Below are positions 1 to 10,189 of a stretch of DNA of 54,299 nucleotides, one piece after another. A program made the position numbers and the translations under genes. The stretch's first letter is position 1. Each line of letters begins with the position of its first letter. This stretch comes from Clostridium sp. Marseille-P299 (lineage in GTDB: Bacteria > Bacillota > Clostridia > Lachnospirales > Lachnospiraceae): NCBI RefSeq assembly GCF_900078195.1, contig NZ_FJVE01000005.1, positions 460,001-514,299 on the forward strand, in the 5' to 3' direction. The notes beneath the pieces are model-generated. The model was not told the DNA's origin. It saw only the letters and a program-made list of their open reading frames with translations, and ran no database searches.

Positions 1-656
<656 letters not shown>

Positions 657-725
657 AAAAAGTTTGTTTTGGAAATGGTTGTTATTCAATGTTAGTTGAA
701 TAATGATTTGATTGGTAAGTTTCAC

Positions 726-754
726 TTGCTAATCAAGTTATTATGTGGTATAAT
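726..754 (+). promoter_or_regulatory. Sigma-70-type promoter of the tRNA cluster
   Basis: TTGCTA (726-731), a 17-base spacer and a perfect TATAAT (749-754) lie between the 23S gene and tRNA-Asp, whose first base is 33 bases past the -10. The tRNA cluster can therefore be transcribed independently of the rRNA operon. Two imperfect hairpins lie just upstream (about 680-702 and 709-733) and could end or process the rRNA transcript, though neither has a clear T tract. Confidence 0.7.
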
Positions 755-786
755 ACTTCTTGCTTAGTAAAGCAACAGTAAAAGAT

Positions 787-860
787 GGCCCAGTGGCTCA
801 GTTGGTTAGAGCGCCGCCCTGTCACGGCGGAGGTCGTGGGTTCGAGTCCCATCTGGGTCG
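787..860 (+). tRNA. tRNA-Asp(GTC)
   Basis: A cloverleaf folds with acceptor GGCCCAG/CTGGGTC, an anticodon loop CTGTCAC (anticodon GTC) and a T loop TTCGAGT. The discriminator is G at 860. No CCA is encoded. It is the first gene of a seven-tRNA cluster. Confidence 0.96.
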
Positions 861-898
861 TTTACTTCAAAAATGAAGTAAGAATTAAATATTTCTAT

Positions 899-971
899 GG
901 GATCTTAGCTCAGCTGGGAGAGCATCTGCCTTACAAGCAGAGGGTCATAGGTTCGAGTCCTATAGGTCCCA
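899..971 (+). tRNA. tRNA-Val(TAC)
   Basis: The acceptor GGGATCT pairs with AGGTCCC and the anticodon loop is CTTACAA, giving anticodon TAC. The discriminator is A at 971 and no CCA is encoded. Confidence 0.96.
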
Positions 972-1030
972 TTGGATATCCTTTATTGCCTAACAGCTTT
1001 TTAGAAGCCGGCACACTTAAAATAAAATAT

Positions 1031-1103
<73 letters not shown>

Positions 1104-1112
1104 TAGTTATAT

Positions 1113-1194
1113 GGATGGGTTCCCGAGTGGCCAAAGGGGGCAGACTGTAAATCTGTTAGCGACGCTTTCGAAGGTTCGAATCCTTCTCCATCCA
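1113..1194 (+). tRNA. tRNA-Tyr(GTA)
   Basis: A class II tRNA of 82 bases with a long variable arm. The acceptor GGATGGG pairs with TCCATCC, and the anticodon loop CTGTAAA gives anticodon GTA. The discriminator is A at 1194. Confidence 0.95.
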
Positions 1195-1244
1195 CTGGTT
1201 GTTCTGAGTTTACAGTGGGAATAACTAACTAAATAATAATATAT

Positions 1245-1318
1245 CGCGGGGTGGAGCAGTCTGGAAGCTCGTCGGGCTCATAACCCGAAGGTCATAGGTT
1301 CAAATCCTATCCCCGCAA
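1245..1318 (+). tRNA. Initiator tRNA-fMet(CAT)
   Basis: The anticodon is CAT. Two initiator hallmarks are present: a C1-A72 mismatch at the acceptor end (CGCGGGG against CCCCGCA), and three consecutive G-C pairs flanking the anticodon loop (GGG CTCATAA CCC). These separate it from elongator tRNA-Met and tRNA-Ile2. Confidence 0.95.
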
Positions 1319-1347
1319 CTCTTAACAAAATATTTGTTAAAAATCAT

Positions 1348-1420
<73 letters not shown>

Positions 1421-1477
1421 TTCATTCTGCGAAAAGTCAACTACTTCTGTAGAATGGATGAAAACTAAAATAGTTGT

Positions 1478-1550
1478 GGGACATTAGCTCAGTCGGTAGA
1501 GCACTTGACTTTTAATCAAGGTGTCCCGGGTTCGAATCCCGGATGTCTCA
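1478..1550 (+). tRNA. tRNA-Lys(TTT)
   Basis: The acceptor GGGACAT pairs with ATGTCTC and the anticodon loop CTTTTAA gives anticodon TTT. It is the last tRNA of the cluster, 57 bases before the terminator. Confidence 0.96.
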
Positions 1551-1606
1551 TCATAAAACGGGATAGAAGATAATGCTTAAATTAAAGTAAGATTTTCTAT
1601 GAATAT

Positions 1607-1645
1607 AAAAACCACAGGATAAATAATATCCTGTGGTTTTTTGTT
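1607..1645 (+). terminator. Intrinsic terminator of the tRNA cluster
   Basis: AAAACCACAGGAT is followed by a short loop and its complement ATCCTGTGGTTTT, running into a T tract. This is a strong rho-independent hairpin that closes the tRNA operon. Confidence 0.9.
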
Positions 1646-1713
1646 TATCTGAATGCTATATCTTATTGTTGTTAAACCTTTAAGTTAAATTCATAATGAT
1701 TTCCATAAAACTA

Positions 1714-1722
1714 TGGTATAAT
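1714..1722 (+). promoter_or_regulatory. Extended -10 promoter for the sirtuin gene
   Basis: TGG followed by TATAAT (1717-1722) forms an extended -10 element about 93 bases before the sirtuin start. No good -35 hexamer is visible 17 bases upstream, so the call rests on the -10 alone. Confidence 0.45.
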
Positions 1723-1815
1723 AGCGATAGATATTGTAATTATGTTCGATGTAATGAGTGAATATCATCAATATGGAGTATTCATACCATTAGAGCATAT
1801 AAAGGAGATGATTTA

Positions 1816-2526
1816 ATGAGCGTAGAAAAACTAAAGCAAATCATAGACAAGAGTAATAACATAGTATTCTTTGGCGGAGCGGGTGTATCTACAGAGAGTG
1901 GGATACCAGATTTTCGTAGTGTAGATGGTCTATATAATCAAAGGTATCAGTATCCTCCAGAAAAGATACTAAGCCACTCATTTTTTTTAGACCATACAAA
2001 AGAATTCTATCGATTTTATAAAGAAAAAATGATATGTCTAGATGCAAAACCTAATATTACACATAAAATATTAGCACGATTGGAGCAAGAAACTAAGTTA
2101 AAGGCTATTATAACACAAAATATAGATGGACTTCATCAGATGGGTGGAAGTAAGGAAGTTATTGAACTTCACGGATCTATTTATCGTAATTATTGTATGA
2201 GCTGTCATAAATCATATAGTGTTTATGATATTTTAAATGCAGAGGATATACCTAGATGTACTTGTGGAGGAATAATAAAACCTGATGTCGTGTTATATGA
2301 AGAGGGATTAGATGAGGGTGTATTAGAGGCAGCAATAGAGTATATATCAAATGCAGATGTTTTAATTATTGGCGGAACATCTCTATCCGTGTATCCTGCG
2401 GCTGGGCTGATACGTTATTTTAGGGGAAGTAATTTAGTATTAATAAATAAGTCAACTACTGACTTTGATAGAAATGCAGACTTATTGATACAAGAATCCT
2501 TGGGAGAGGTTTTTAATAGAATATAG
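1816..2526 (+). CDS. cobB: Sir2-family NAD-dependent protein deacylase
   Basis: A 236-residue sirtuin that would remove acyl groups from protein lysines using NAD+ in the cytoplasm. The NAD-binding motif GGAGVSTESGIPDFR lies at residues 20-34, TQNIDGLH at 100-107, and the catalytic His at 119 in LHGS. A zinc ribbon is formed by Cys127, Cys130, Cys148 and Cys150. The length is normal for bacterial class III/U sirtuins. The ATG at 1816 follows AAAGGAGA at good spacing. The gene stands alone between the tRNA cluster and the transaldolase gene. Its preferred acyl group cannot be read with confidence from sequence. Confidence 0.93.
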   Translation: MSVEKLKQIIDKSNNIVFFGGAGVSTESGIPDFRSVDGLYNQRYQYPPEKILSHSFFLDHTKEFYRFYKEKMICLDAKPNITHKILARLEQETKLKAIITQNIDGLHQMGGSKEVIELHGSIYRNYCMSCHKSYSVYDILNAEDIPRCTCGGIIKPDVVLYEEGLDEGVLEAAIEYISNADVLIIGGTSLSVYPAAGLIRYFRGSNLVLINKSTTDFDRNADLLIQESLGEVFNRI

Positions 2527-2656
2527 TCTAAATTTGTATAATAGTTACTTCTTATAAGTAAACGTATTTTTAGGTTAAAAGAATAAAAAATATATGGAAA
2601 GATATAAAAATACTATTGTATTCAGCTACTTAGCGTGTTAATATGTCAATGTTGAG

Positions 2657-2700
2657 TTAAATTTTAGTAGTACAAATAGCGCTATTACTAATTTTAAATT
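2657..2700. repeat. Imperfect inverted repeat upstream of the transaldolase gene
   Basis: The centre is the perfect 12-base palindrome AATAGCGCTATT (2675-2686), flanked by imperfect arms containing TTTAGT and ACTAAT. It lies about 110 bases before the transaldolase start and could be an operator or an mRNA hairpin. No T tract follows, so it is not a normal terminator. Confidence 0.4.
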
Positions 2701-2809
2701 AACAGAAAAGATGTTTAGAACTGAACTAATTATAATAGTAATTGAGATTTGATATTAAAATGAAATGGAAATTCAAAGCAATTAAATTTGAATAATTAGG
2801 AGGCTAACA

Positions 2810-3463
2810 ATGAAATTTTTTGTTGATACAGCAAATGTAGAAGATATTAAAAAAGCAAATAGTATGGGTGTTATTTGTGGTGTTACTACGAATCCATCTT
2901 TAATTGCAAAAGAAGGTAGAGATTTTAAAGAGGTTATTAAGGAAATCGCTTCTATTGTTGATGGACCTATTAGTGGTGAAGTTAAAGCAACAACTGAAGA
3001 TGCAGAAAGCATGATCAAAGAAGGTAGAGAAATAGCAGCAATTCATCCAAATATGGTTGTTAAAATTCCAATGACTATAGAAGGATTAAAAGCTACTAAA
3101 GTTTTATCCAGTGAAGGGATTAAAACAAATGTAACATTAATTTTTTCAGCAAATCAGGCATTACTTGCTGCAAGAGCTGGTGCTACTTATGTATCTCCTT
3201 TCCTTGGACGTTTAGATGATATTTCAACGCCTGGAATTGATTTGATTCGTACTATTGCTGAAATATTTGATATCTATGGTATTGAAACAGAAATAATAGC
3301 AGCTAGTGTTCGTAATCCAATTCATATTACTGATTGTGCTTTGGCAGGAGCAGATATTGCAACCGTTCCATATAGTGTAATTGAACAATGTACAAAACAT
3401 CCATTAACAGATCAGGGAATTGAAAAATTCAAGGCTGATTATAAAGCTGTTTTTGGAGAATAA
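2810..3463 (+). CDS. tal: Transaldolase / fructose-6-phosphate aldolase-like (FSA/TalC type)
   Basis: A 217-residue member of the small transaldolase subfamily, which interconverts sugar phosphates in the non-oxidative pentose phosphate pathway. It starts [16 protein letters not shown] and has [13 protein letters not shown]. The Schiff-base lysine is Lys85 in VVKIPMT, the position used by E. coli FSA. Whether it acts mainly as transaldolase or as FSA cannot be decided by eye; pairing with the transketolase 268 bases downstream favours a transaldolase role. The start ATG follows AGGAGG with ideal spacing. No terminator is obvious between the two genes, but the gap is long enough for a second promoter. 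Confidence 0.93.
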   Translation: MKFFVDTANVEDIKKANSMGVICGVTTNPSLIAKEGRDFKEVIKEIASIVDGPISGEVKATTEDAESMIKEGREIAAIHPNMVVKIPMTIEGLKATKVLSSEGIKTNVTLIFSANQALLAARAGATYVSPFLGRLDDISTPGIDLIRTIAEIFDIYGIETEIIAASVRNPIHITDCALAGADIATVPYSVIEQCTKHPLTDQGIEKFKADYKAVFGE

Positions 3464-3731
3464 TTATTGGAGGATTTGATTCCTTTCATATATTATGTTT
3501 AGTTAAGTGTTCAAGCTGCAATAGTAGCTTTTATGTGAATGAAAATTGCTAAAGTATCTTTTATAGAAGTTCACTATAATGAATTGAAAATTGTTACCTT
3601 GTGCGAATGATTGGATAGAATTTATAGGGACTTTTATAAAAGAAGACTTAGCAATTATAATTAATTGTTGATTTCAAAGTAATTGCAGATGTATCGCAAG
3701 TACTTTGTATTATATTTTAGGAGGAAATTTC

Positions 3732-5714
3732 ATGAACAACATTGATACAATGTCAGTCAATGCTATCCGAGTTTTAGCAGCAGATGCTGTACAAAAAGCA
3801 AAGTCTGGACATCCTGGTCTTCCACTTGGTTGTGCTGCAATTGCTTATGAATTATGGTCAAAGGAAATGAAACATAATCCAGCAAACCCAGATTGGGCAA
3901 ACCGTGATCGTTTCATTTTATCTGGTGGACATGGTTCTACATTATTGTATTCATTACTCCACTTATTTGGTTATGGGTTAACTAAAGAAGATTTGGCACA
4001 ATTTAGACAGTGGGATTCTTTAACACCAGGACACCCTGAATATAGACATACCAAGGGCGTAGAAGCTACTACAGGACCTTTAGGTGCTGGTATGGCAATG
4101 GCTGTAGGTATGGCAATGGCAGAAGAGCATTTAGCGGCTAAATTCAACAAAGGAAACTATCCAGTCGTTGACCATTATACCTATGTACTTGGTGGCGATG
4201 GTTGTATGATGGAGGGGATTTCCTCTGAAGCAATGTCACTAGCAGGAACACTAGGATTAAATAAACTGATTGTATTTTATGATTCAAACAAGATTTCCAT
4301 TGAGGGAGATACAGATATTGCATTTACTGAGGATGTTAAGAAACGTTTTGAAGCATTCCACTTCCAAACACTTGTAGTAGAGGATGGAAACAATCTTGAG
4401 GAAATTGGTAATGCAATCAAAGCTGCGAAAGCAGATAAAGATCATCCATCATTAATTATTGTAAAAACACAAATTGGTTATGGCTGCCCTGCAAAACAAG
4501 GTAAAGCTAGTGCTCATGGTGAGCCTCTTGGACAGGAAAATGTAGATGCATTAAAAGATAACCTTGGATGGCCTTCTAAAGAGCCATTCTATGTTCCAGA
4601 TGAAGTATATGCAAACTACAAAGCAATCGCTGATGAAAAAGCAAAAGATGAAGAAGCATGGAATGCAATGTTTGCAGAGTACTGTGCTAAGTATCCTGAA
4701 ATGAAGGAAGCTTGGGAGAAAGAGTTTGACTTAGATATTGCTAAGGATTTAATTGATAATGAAGATTTTTGGAAGTATGAGGACAAACCAGAGGCTACTA
4801 GAAATTTATCTGGTATGGTAATCAACCGTTTGAAAGATTATGTTCCTAACTTAATTGGTGGAGCAGCAGATCTTTCTCCTTCTACAAAAACTTATATGAA
4901 AGATGAAGGAGATTTTTCAAAAGAAAATCGTCTTGGAAGAAACATTCATTTCGGTGTTCGTGAGTTAGCAATGGCAGCAATTGGTAACGGTATGACATTA
5001 CATGGTATGCGCGCATATGTATCCACTTTCTTTGTATTTAGTGATTATGTGAAGCCTATGGCTCGTTTATCCTCTTTAATGAGAATACCAACAACATATG
5101 TGTTAACTCATGATAGTATCGGTGTTGGTGAAGATGGTCCAACACATGAGCCAATTGAACAGCTTGCTATGTTAAGAGCTATGCCAAATTTCCATGTATT
5201 CCGTCCAGCGGATGCAACAGAAACAATTGCAGCTTGGTATAGTGCAGCAACTTCAAAAGAAACTCCTACAGCTCTTGTATTAACAAGACAGAACTTACCA
5301 CAATTAGCAAACTCCTCAAAAGAGGCATTAAAAGGTGCTTACATTTTAGAAGATTCTAAGAAAGAAACACCAGATGCTATTATTATTGCAACAGGATCTG
5401 AAGTATCTCTTGCAGTAGAAGCGAAGGAAGTTCTTGCTAAAGATGGTATTGATGTACGTGTTGTTAGTATGCCATGTATGGATGTATTTGAAGAACAATC
5501 TGCAGAGTATAAGGAATCTGTATTACCAAAGAATGTACGTGCTAGAGTTGCAGTAGAAGCCCTAATTGACTATGGTTGGGGTAAATATGTTGGTCTTGAT
5601 GGAGCAACAGTAACTATGACTAGTTTTGGTGCATCAGCTCCTGCAGCTACATTATTTGAGAAATTCGGATTTACAACTGAGAATGTTGTAAAAGCTGTTA
5701 AATCTGTATTGTAA
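3732..5714 (+). CDS. tkt: Transketolase
   Basis: A full-length 660-residue thiamine-diphosphate enzyme that moves two-carbon units between sugar phosphates, working with the upstream transaldolase. Visible motifs are SGHPGLPLG near the N-terminus, the ThDP/Mg motif GGDGCMMEGISSEA, the pyrimidine-domain segment HFGVREL, and HDSIGVGEDGPTHEP. The start ATG at 3732 follows AGGAGGAAATTTC; an in-frame ATG at 3705 lies upstream of that site and has none of its own. A strong terminator follows. Confidence 0.97.
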   Translation: MNNIDTMSVNAIRVLAADAVQKAKSGHPGLPLGCAAIAYELWSKEMKHNPANPDWANRDRFILSGGHGSTLLYSLLHLFGYGLTKEDLAQFRQWDSLTPGHPEYRHTKGVEATTGPLGAGMAMAVGMAMAEEHLAAKFNKGNYPVVDHYTYVLGGDGCMMEGISSEAMSLAGTLGLNKLIVFYDSNKISIEGDTDIAFTEDVKKRFEAFHFQTLVVEDGNNLEEIGNAIKAAKADKDHPSLIIVKTQIGYGCPAKQGKASAHGEPLGQENVDALKDNLGWPSKEPFYVPDEVYANYKAIADEKAKDEEAWNAMFAEYCAKYPEMKEAWEKEFDLDIAKDLIDNEDFWKYEDKPEATRNLSGMVINRLKDYVPNLIGGAADLSPSTKTYMKDEGDFSKENRLGRNIHFGVRELAMAAIGNGMTLHGMRAYVSTFFVFSDYVKPMARLSSLMRIPTTYVLTHDSIGVGEDGPTHEPIEQLAMLRAMPNFHVFRPADATETIAAWYSAATSKETPTALVLTRQNLPQLANSSKEALKGAYILEDSKKETPDAIIIATGSEVSLAVEAKEVLAKDGIDVRVVSMPCMDVFEEQSAEYKESVLPKNVRARVAVEALIDYGWGKYVGLDGATVTMTSFGASAPAATLFEKFGFTTENVVKAVKSVL

Positions 5715-5751
5715 TTATTTTTATAGGTTTTATTAATAAATTATATTGATT

Positions 5752-5839
5752 AAAAAAAGCATGTGAAAATACTAATTTTGTTTTAGGCCCTCACTTAAAA
5801 AGTGGACTTAATCAAAAAGCGTTTTTCACATGCTTTTTT
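5752..5839 (+). terminator. Long-loop intrinsic terminator after tkt
   Basis: Arms of about 17 bases (AAAAAAGCATGTGAAAA against TTTTCACATGCTTTTTT) enclose about 52 bases that contain a smaller hairpin CACTT/AAGTG. The T-rich right arm suits rho-independent termination of tkt. Confidence 0.8.
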
Positions 5840-6005
5840 CTATATTGTTTCTAATAAAAATCTAATCTATCTAACTTGCAATCTTTTAGTAGAATTATTA
5901 AAATAGGGATATATGGTAAAATGTTTCAAGTGAAAAGTAAATAAATTAAACTAGTATGGAATCTATAGAGTTTTCTATATGAGAAAGGTATGAGGAGTTA
6001 TAAGG

Positions 6006-6692
6006 ATGGCTAAAATTTTAGTAGTAGAAGATGAAGCAAAGATTGCCAGATTTGTTGAATTAGAGTTAAAGTATGAAGGATATGAAGTTGAAATTGCAAA
6101 TGATGGGAGAACTGGATTAGAAAAAGCATTGCATGCCAATGTGGATTTAGTTTTACTTGATATCATGCTTCCAGAATTGAGTGGTATTGAAGTTTGTAGA
6201 AGAATAAGAATGGAGTCACAGATACCTATTATCATGTTAACAGCAAAAGATGATGTTACAGATAAAGTAGCAGGACTTGATATGGGAGCAGATGACTATA
6301 TGACAAAACCTTTTGCCATTGAAGAGTTGTTAGCGCGAATCCGTGTAGCATTAAATCGCCAAAGTAAGGTTATGTCTGAAGGAAAACAAGATATTTTAGT
6401 CCATGGTGATTTGAAATTAAACTTGTTAAGTCATAGTGCCTTTTATGGAAATGAAGAACTAACATTAACCAAAAAAGAATATGAGTTACTTGAATACCTA
6501 ATGAAAAATAAGAACATTGCACTTACTAGAGAGCAGTTATTAAATAATGTTTGGGATTATGAGTACTTTGGAGATACCAATGTCGTTGATGTTTACATCA
6601 GGTATTTGAGACAAAAAATTGATGATAAATTTGGTATTCGTTTAATTAATACCGTGCGAGGAGTGGGGTATATTATAAAAGATGAAAAATAA
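6006..6692 (+). CDS. OmpR-family response regulator
   Basis: A 228-residue DNA-binding response regulator. The N-terminal receiver has the acidic pair Glu8/Asp9, the phospho-acceptor Asp52 in LLDIMLP, Thr79 and Lys101 in MTKPF. The C-terminal half is an OmpR/PhoB winged helix ending in the typical INTVRGVGYII. It overlaps the downstream histidine kinase gene by 11 bases, so the two are translationally coupled and almost certainly form a cognate pair. The signal and targets are unknown; the neighbouring ABC exporter genes run convergently toward it. Confidence 0.95.
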   Translation: MAKILVVEDEAKIARFVELELKYEGYEVEIANDGRTGLEKALHANVDLVLLDIMLPELSGIEVCRRIRMESQIPIIMLTAKDDVTDKVAGLDMGADDYMTKPFAIEELLARIRVALNRQSKVMSEGKQDILVHGDLKLNLLSHSAFYGNEELTLTKKEYELLEYLMKNKNIALTREQLLNNVWDYEYFGDTNVVDVYIRYLRQKIDDKFGIRLINTVRGVGYIIKDEK

Positions 6693-8115
6693 AATACTAA
6701 GTGGCATAAGAACTATTTTATTAAAAACCTTTGTGCCACTTAAAAAAAAGAAAGATGATTTTTTTGGTAACATTCGTTTATCCATAACCAATCGCATTGC
6801 CCTTAATTATTTTAAATTAATGTTGATTAATGGTGTTTTATTTTTCTTTATATTTCAGATTTTATATATAAGTAATGAAAAGTCATCTTATACGGATTTG
6901 GCTGAGGAAATAGTAATTAATTTAGAAGCAAATACGGAGCAGATTGAAGGAAATATTAATCCATTTGCTGACCGAGGAGTCAGTTTTATATTATATGAAA
7001 CAGATACAAAGAATGAAGTATATAACGATGTTACCTACCAAATGAATAGTTATGTGGGAATTTTAAAATCCATTCACTATAACAAAGAAAGTGAAGATTA
7101 TAAGCTCGTGCTTGAAGAGCAAATGCCGGTACTTCACAATGGTCGTGATTACACAGCAGTATTTTTTTATAATATGACATCTAGCTATAATGATATGTGG
7201 CGTTTGTTTATGAACTTAGGATTGATTTATTTAATATTAACCTTTTTTATTATTAAAGAAGCTAAGAAGAATAATGTTAAAATGCTAGAACCAATTCATG
7301 CAATGTCAGCAACGGTAAATCGATTAACAGTAAACAATCTTCATAGTGAACGCTTAAATGTGGAAGGTATGAAAAATGAGTTAAAAGATTTGGCAGTTGT
7401 GTTTAATGATATGTTAGATCGTTTGGAAACTTCATATGATAGCCAGAAACAATTTGTTTCGGATGCTTCTCATGAACTTCGAACACCAATTGCTGTAATT
7501 CAAGGGTATGCGAATATGTTAAATCGATGGGGTTCCAAAGATGAGGAAATTCTTGAAGAATCCATTGAAGCAATCCAAAATGAAGCAAAGGCAATGCAAG
7601 ATTTAGTAGAAAAGTTATTATTCCTCTCAAGACATGATAAAAAGACGTTAAAATTAGAGAAGAAGCATTTTAATATGCGACCAGTGGTTGAAGAGATGGT
7701 AAAAGAAACGAAATTGGTAGCAGTAAATCGTATTGTAGAATGTCCTTATTTAGAAGATGTTGACATATATGGTGATAAACAATCCTTAAAGCAAGCTATG
7801 CGTGTATTTATTGATAACGCAATTAAATACACGAAGGATGGAGAGAAGATAATAATTTCTTGTCAAAATGTTAGAGGCAACTGCGTAATTACCATTGAGG
7901 ATACTGGAATAGGAATGACGAGAAAGGATATCGATAATATATTTCAGCGATTTTATCGTTCGGATCATGTTAGAGATCGAAAAATTGAAGGGCATGGGCT
8001 TGGGCTTTCAATTGCAAAGTTAATTATTATGGCTCATACCGGTAAAATAAAGATTCGTTCTCAATATACCAAAGGTACAAGTTTTACCATAACAATACCT
8101 AGAATTAGATATTAA
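6682..8115 (+). CDS. Membrane sensor histidine kinase
   Basis: A 477-residue kinase partner of the preceding regulator. Two membrane segments (about residues 43-63 and 174-192) enclose an extracytoplasmic sensor region of about 110 residues. A HAMP-like linker follows, then the phospho-accepting His264 in SDASHELRTP, the N box with Asn379 in DNAIKY, and G boxes DTGIGM and GHGLGLSIAK. All catalytic boxes are intact. An unusual basic cytoplasmic N-terminus of about 40 residues precedes the first membrane segment. The sensor region resembles no ligand domain I can name. Confidence 0.94.
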   Translation: MKNKILSGIRTILLKTFVPLKKKKDDFFGNIRLSITNRIALNYFKLMLINGVLFFFIFQILYISNEKSSYTDLAEEIVINLEANTEQIEGNINPFADRGVSFILYETDTKNEVYNDVTYQMNSYVGILKSIHYNKESEDYKLVLEEQMPVLHNGRDYTAVFFYNMTSSYNDMWRLFMNLGLIYLILTFFIIKEAKKNNVKMLEPIHAMSATVNRLTVNNLHSERLNVEGMKNELKDLAVVFNDMLDRLETSYDSQKQFVSDASHELRTPIAVIQGYANMLNRWGSKDEEILEESIEAIQNEAKAMQDLVEKLLFLSRHDKKTLKLEKKHFNMRPVVEEMVKETKLVAVNRIVECPYLEDVDIYGDKQSLKQAMRVFIDNAIKYTKDGEKIIISCQNVRGNCVITIEDTGIGMTRKDIDNIFQRFYRSDHVRDRKIEGHGLGLSIAKLIIMAHTGKIKIRSQYTKGTSFTITIPRIRY

Positions 8116-8178
8116 AAAGAAGTCGAGAATAGCCAATTAGCACATGAGAATGATAACAGCTATATTCGACTTCTTTTT
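8114..8178 (+). terminator. Intrinsic terminator after the histidine kinase
   Basis: The left arm AAAAAGAAGTCGAGAATAGC pairs with GCTATATTCGACTTCTTTTT around a 25-base loop. The left arm begins inside the stop codon of the kinase gene. The A and T tracts on both sides may let it work in both directions. Confidence 0.8.
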
Positions 8179-8390
8179 TTAAAACTTATAGTAATAAAAG
8201 CATAAATGCTATTACTAAAATTTAAATGCATTTCATACATTATTTGTTATTTGTATGGAATAACGCCAAATGAAAGCAAATCAATATGGCTACTTATTGC
8301 TTTTCGATAAAGAATCATTAATTCGGCCCCTTTATATAGCTTTAAAATGATATATTTCGAATGTTATTAAAATAAAAATCACTTAATACT

Positions 8391-10169
8391 TTACGCAATA
8401 TTTTTAAATTGTGCCATATAAAGATCGTAGTAAGCGCCTTTTTTCTCAAGCAATTCTTTTGCATTACCTTCTTCTAAGATACCACCTTGGTCGATATAAA
8501 AGATCCTATCAGCCTTTTGGATCGTAGATAATCTATGTGCAATAACAAAAGAGGTACGACCCTTTAATAATGCTTCAATTCCTTCTTGAACGAGTAATTC
8601 CGTATGAGTATCAATACTAGAAGTTGCTTCATCCAAAATTAGAATTCTTGGCTTTGATACCATAGTTCTAGCAAATGCAAGTAACTGCTTTTGCCCGATG
8701 GATAAACCGGCTCCACGTTCTTTTAGTTCTGTATCATATCCTTTTTCCATTTTCATAATAAAATCATGTGCATTTACTGCTTTCGCAGCCTCAATGATTT
8801 CCTCATCGGTTGCATCAAGTTTTCCATATCGGATATTTTCTTTAATGGTGCCTGAGAATAAAAAGTTATCTTGAGTCATAATTCCCATTTGCTCTCTAAG
8901 GCTTTCAATGGAAACCTTTTTTACATCGTAGCCATCAATTTGAATTGAGCCTTTTTGTATATCGTAGAAACGACTTATTAAATTAACGATAGTAGTTTTT
9001 CCAGCACCTGTTGGACCAACTAATGCAATTGTTTCACCAGGCTTTACATGAAAGTTTACATTTTCTAATACAGGAGTATCTTCATCATAGGAAAAAGATA
9101 CTTGTTTGAATTTGACATCTCCTTTTACCGTTGGTAAGGAGATAACATCACTTGCTTCTGTAATTTCTGGTTTGGCATCTAAGATTTCAAAAATTCTTTC
9201 TGCACCTGCAATATTGGTTATTAATTGATTATAAAAGTTACTTAAATTAAGGAGTGGATTCCAAAACATTGAAATATAAGTAGCAAAAGCCAGTAAAGTA
9301 CCAACTGGCACGGCATCACTACCGATGAGTTTTACACCAACATAATAAAGGGATAAGGTTCCAAGTCCCCAACAAAAATCAACGATCGGTCCAAAGGCAT
9401 CTGCAAATGTGACTGCATCCATAAAGGAGTCACGATGTTCTTTTAACAACTCATCAAAGGTTTCTTCGGTTTCATTCTCAGCTCTAAAGCTTTGAATTAT
9501 TCTCATACCAGATACATCTTCATGGATAAAAGCATTTAAATTGGAGCTTTTCTTACGATGTATTTGCCATCTTTTATGAGCTCTTGTTTGGACGAACCAA
9601 ACACCAATAATCATTAAAGGTAAGCTAATCATGGCTGCAAACGCTAATCTATAGTTTTTAATAAACATTATAACAACTACAGCGCAAATAGTTATAAAAG
9701 ATGGTATTAATGTAGTAACACTGTTGGAAAGAACGTCTTTTAAACTATTAACGTCGCCTATAATACGAGCAAGAATTTTACCCGTTGGTCTAGAGTCAAA
9801 GAAATTAAAACTTAGACTTTGTATATGGGTATATAACTCTTGGCGAATTGTTAAGAGGACATCATTGGACATCTTAGCCATGATATACATTCTTAACTTA
9901 ATTAATAGAACAAGAATAATGTTTAATATTACACCGATGATTCCTAAGGTGAATAATCCTTTATAGTCTTTATTTTTAATATATACATCAATTGCACGTT
10001 CTACTATTAATGGATTAACAAGAGTAATAGCGACAGTTATTATCATAATGAATATAACAAAAGCAATTTTCTTTTTATACGTAAGTAAGTATTGAAATAA
10101 CCGTATTAAGGTTAGTTTCTTACTAGTTTTGATTACATTTTCATCTTCTTTTACAGAATTGAAAGACAT
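8391..10169 (-). CDS. ABC exporter subunit with canonical ATPase Walker B
   Basis: A 592-residue half-transporter: six membrane helices followed by an ATPase domain. Walker A has Lys391 in GPTGAGKTT and Walker B has the catalytic Glu514 in LDEATSS. The ABC signature reads LSIGQ, with Ile491 replacing the first Gly of LSGGQ. It lies 20 bases downstream of the other subunit gene and completes a heterodimeric exporter of the LmrCD/BmrCD/TM287-288 kind. Substrates are unknown; multidrug or lipid-like compounds are usual for the family. The start ATG follows AGGAAGTGAG. Confidence 0.93.
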   Translation of the reverse strand: MSFNSVKEDENVIKTSKKLTLIRLFQYLLTYKKKIAFVIFIMIITVAITLVNPLIVERAIDVYIKNKDYKGLFTLGIIGVILNIILVLLIKLRMYIMAKMSNDVLLTIRQELYTHIQSLSFNFFDSRPTGKILARIIGDVNSLKDVLSNSVTTLIPSFITICAVVVIMFIKNYRLAFAAMISLPLMIIGVWFVQTRAHKRWQIHRKKSSNLNAFIHEDVSGMRIIQSFRAENETEETFDELLKEHRDSFMDAVTFADAFGPIVDFCWGLGTLSLYYVGVKLIGSDAVPVGTLLAFATYISMFWNPLLNLSNFYNQLITNIAGAERIFEILDAKPEITEASDVISLPTVKGDVKFKQVSFSYDEDTPVLENVNFHVKPGETIALVGPTGAGKTTIVNLISRFYDIQKGSIQIDGYDVKKVSIESLREQMGIMTQDNFLFSGTIKENIRYGKLDATDEEIIEAAKAVNAHDFIMKMEKGYDTELKERGAGLSIGQKQLLAFARTMVSKPRILILDEATSSIDTHTELLVQEGIEALLKGRTSFVIAHRLSTIQKADRIFYIDQGGILEEGNAKELLEKKGAYYDLYMAQFKNIA

Positions 10170-10189
10170 TGTCTCACTTCCTTTTCTTA

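Noticed and set aside
5752..5839. Riboswitch between tkt and the response regulator
   Set aside because: The paired arms with A and T tracts are explained by a long-loop terminator, and there is a gap of about 165 bases before the next gene.
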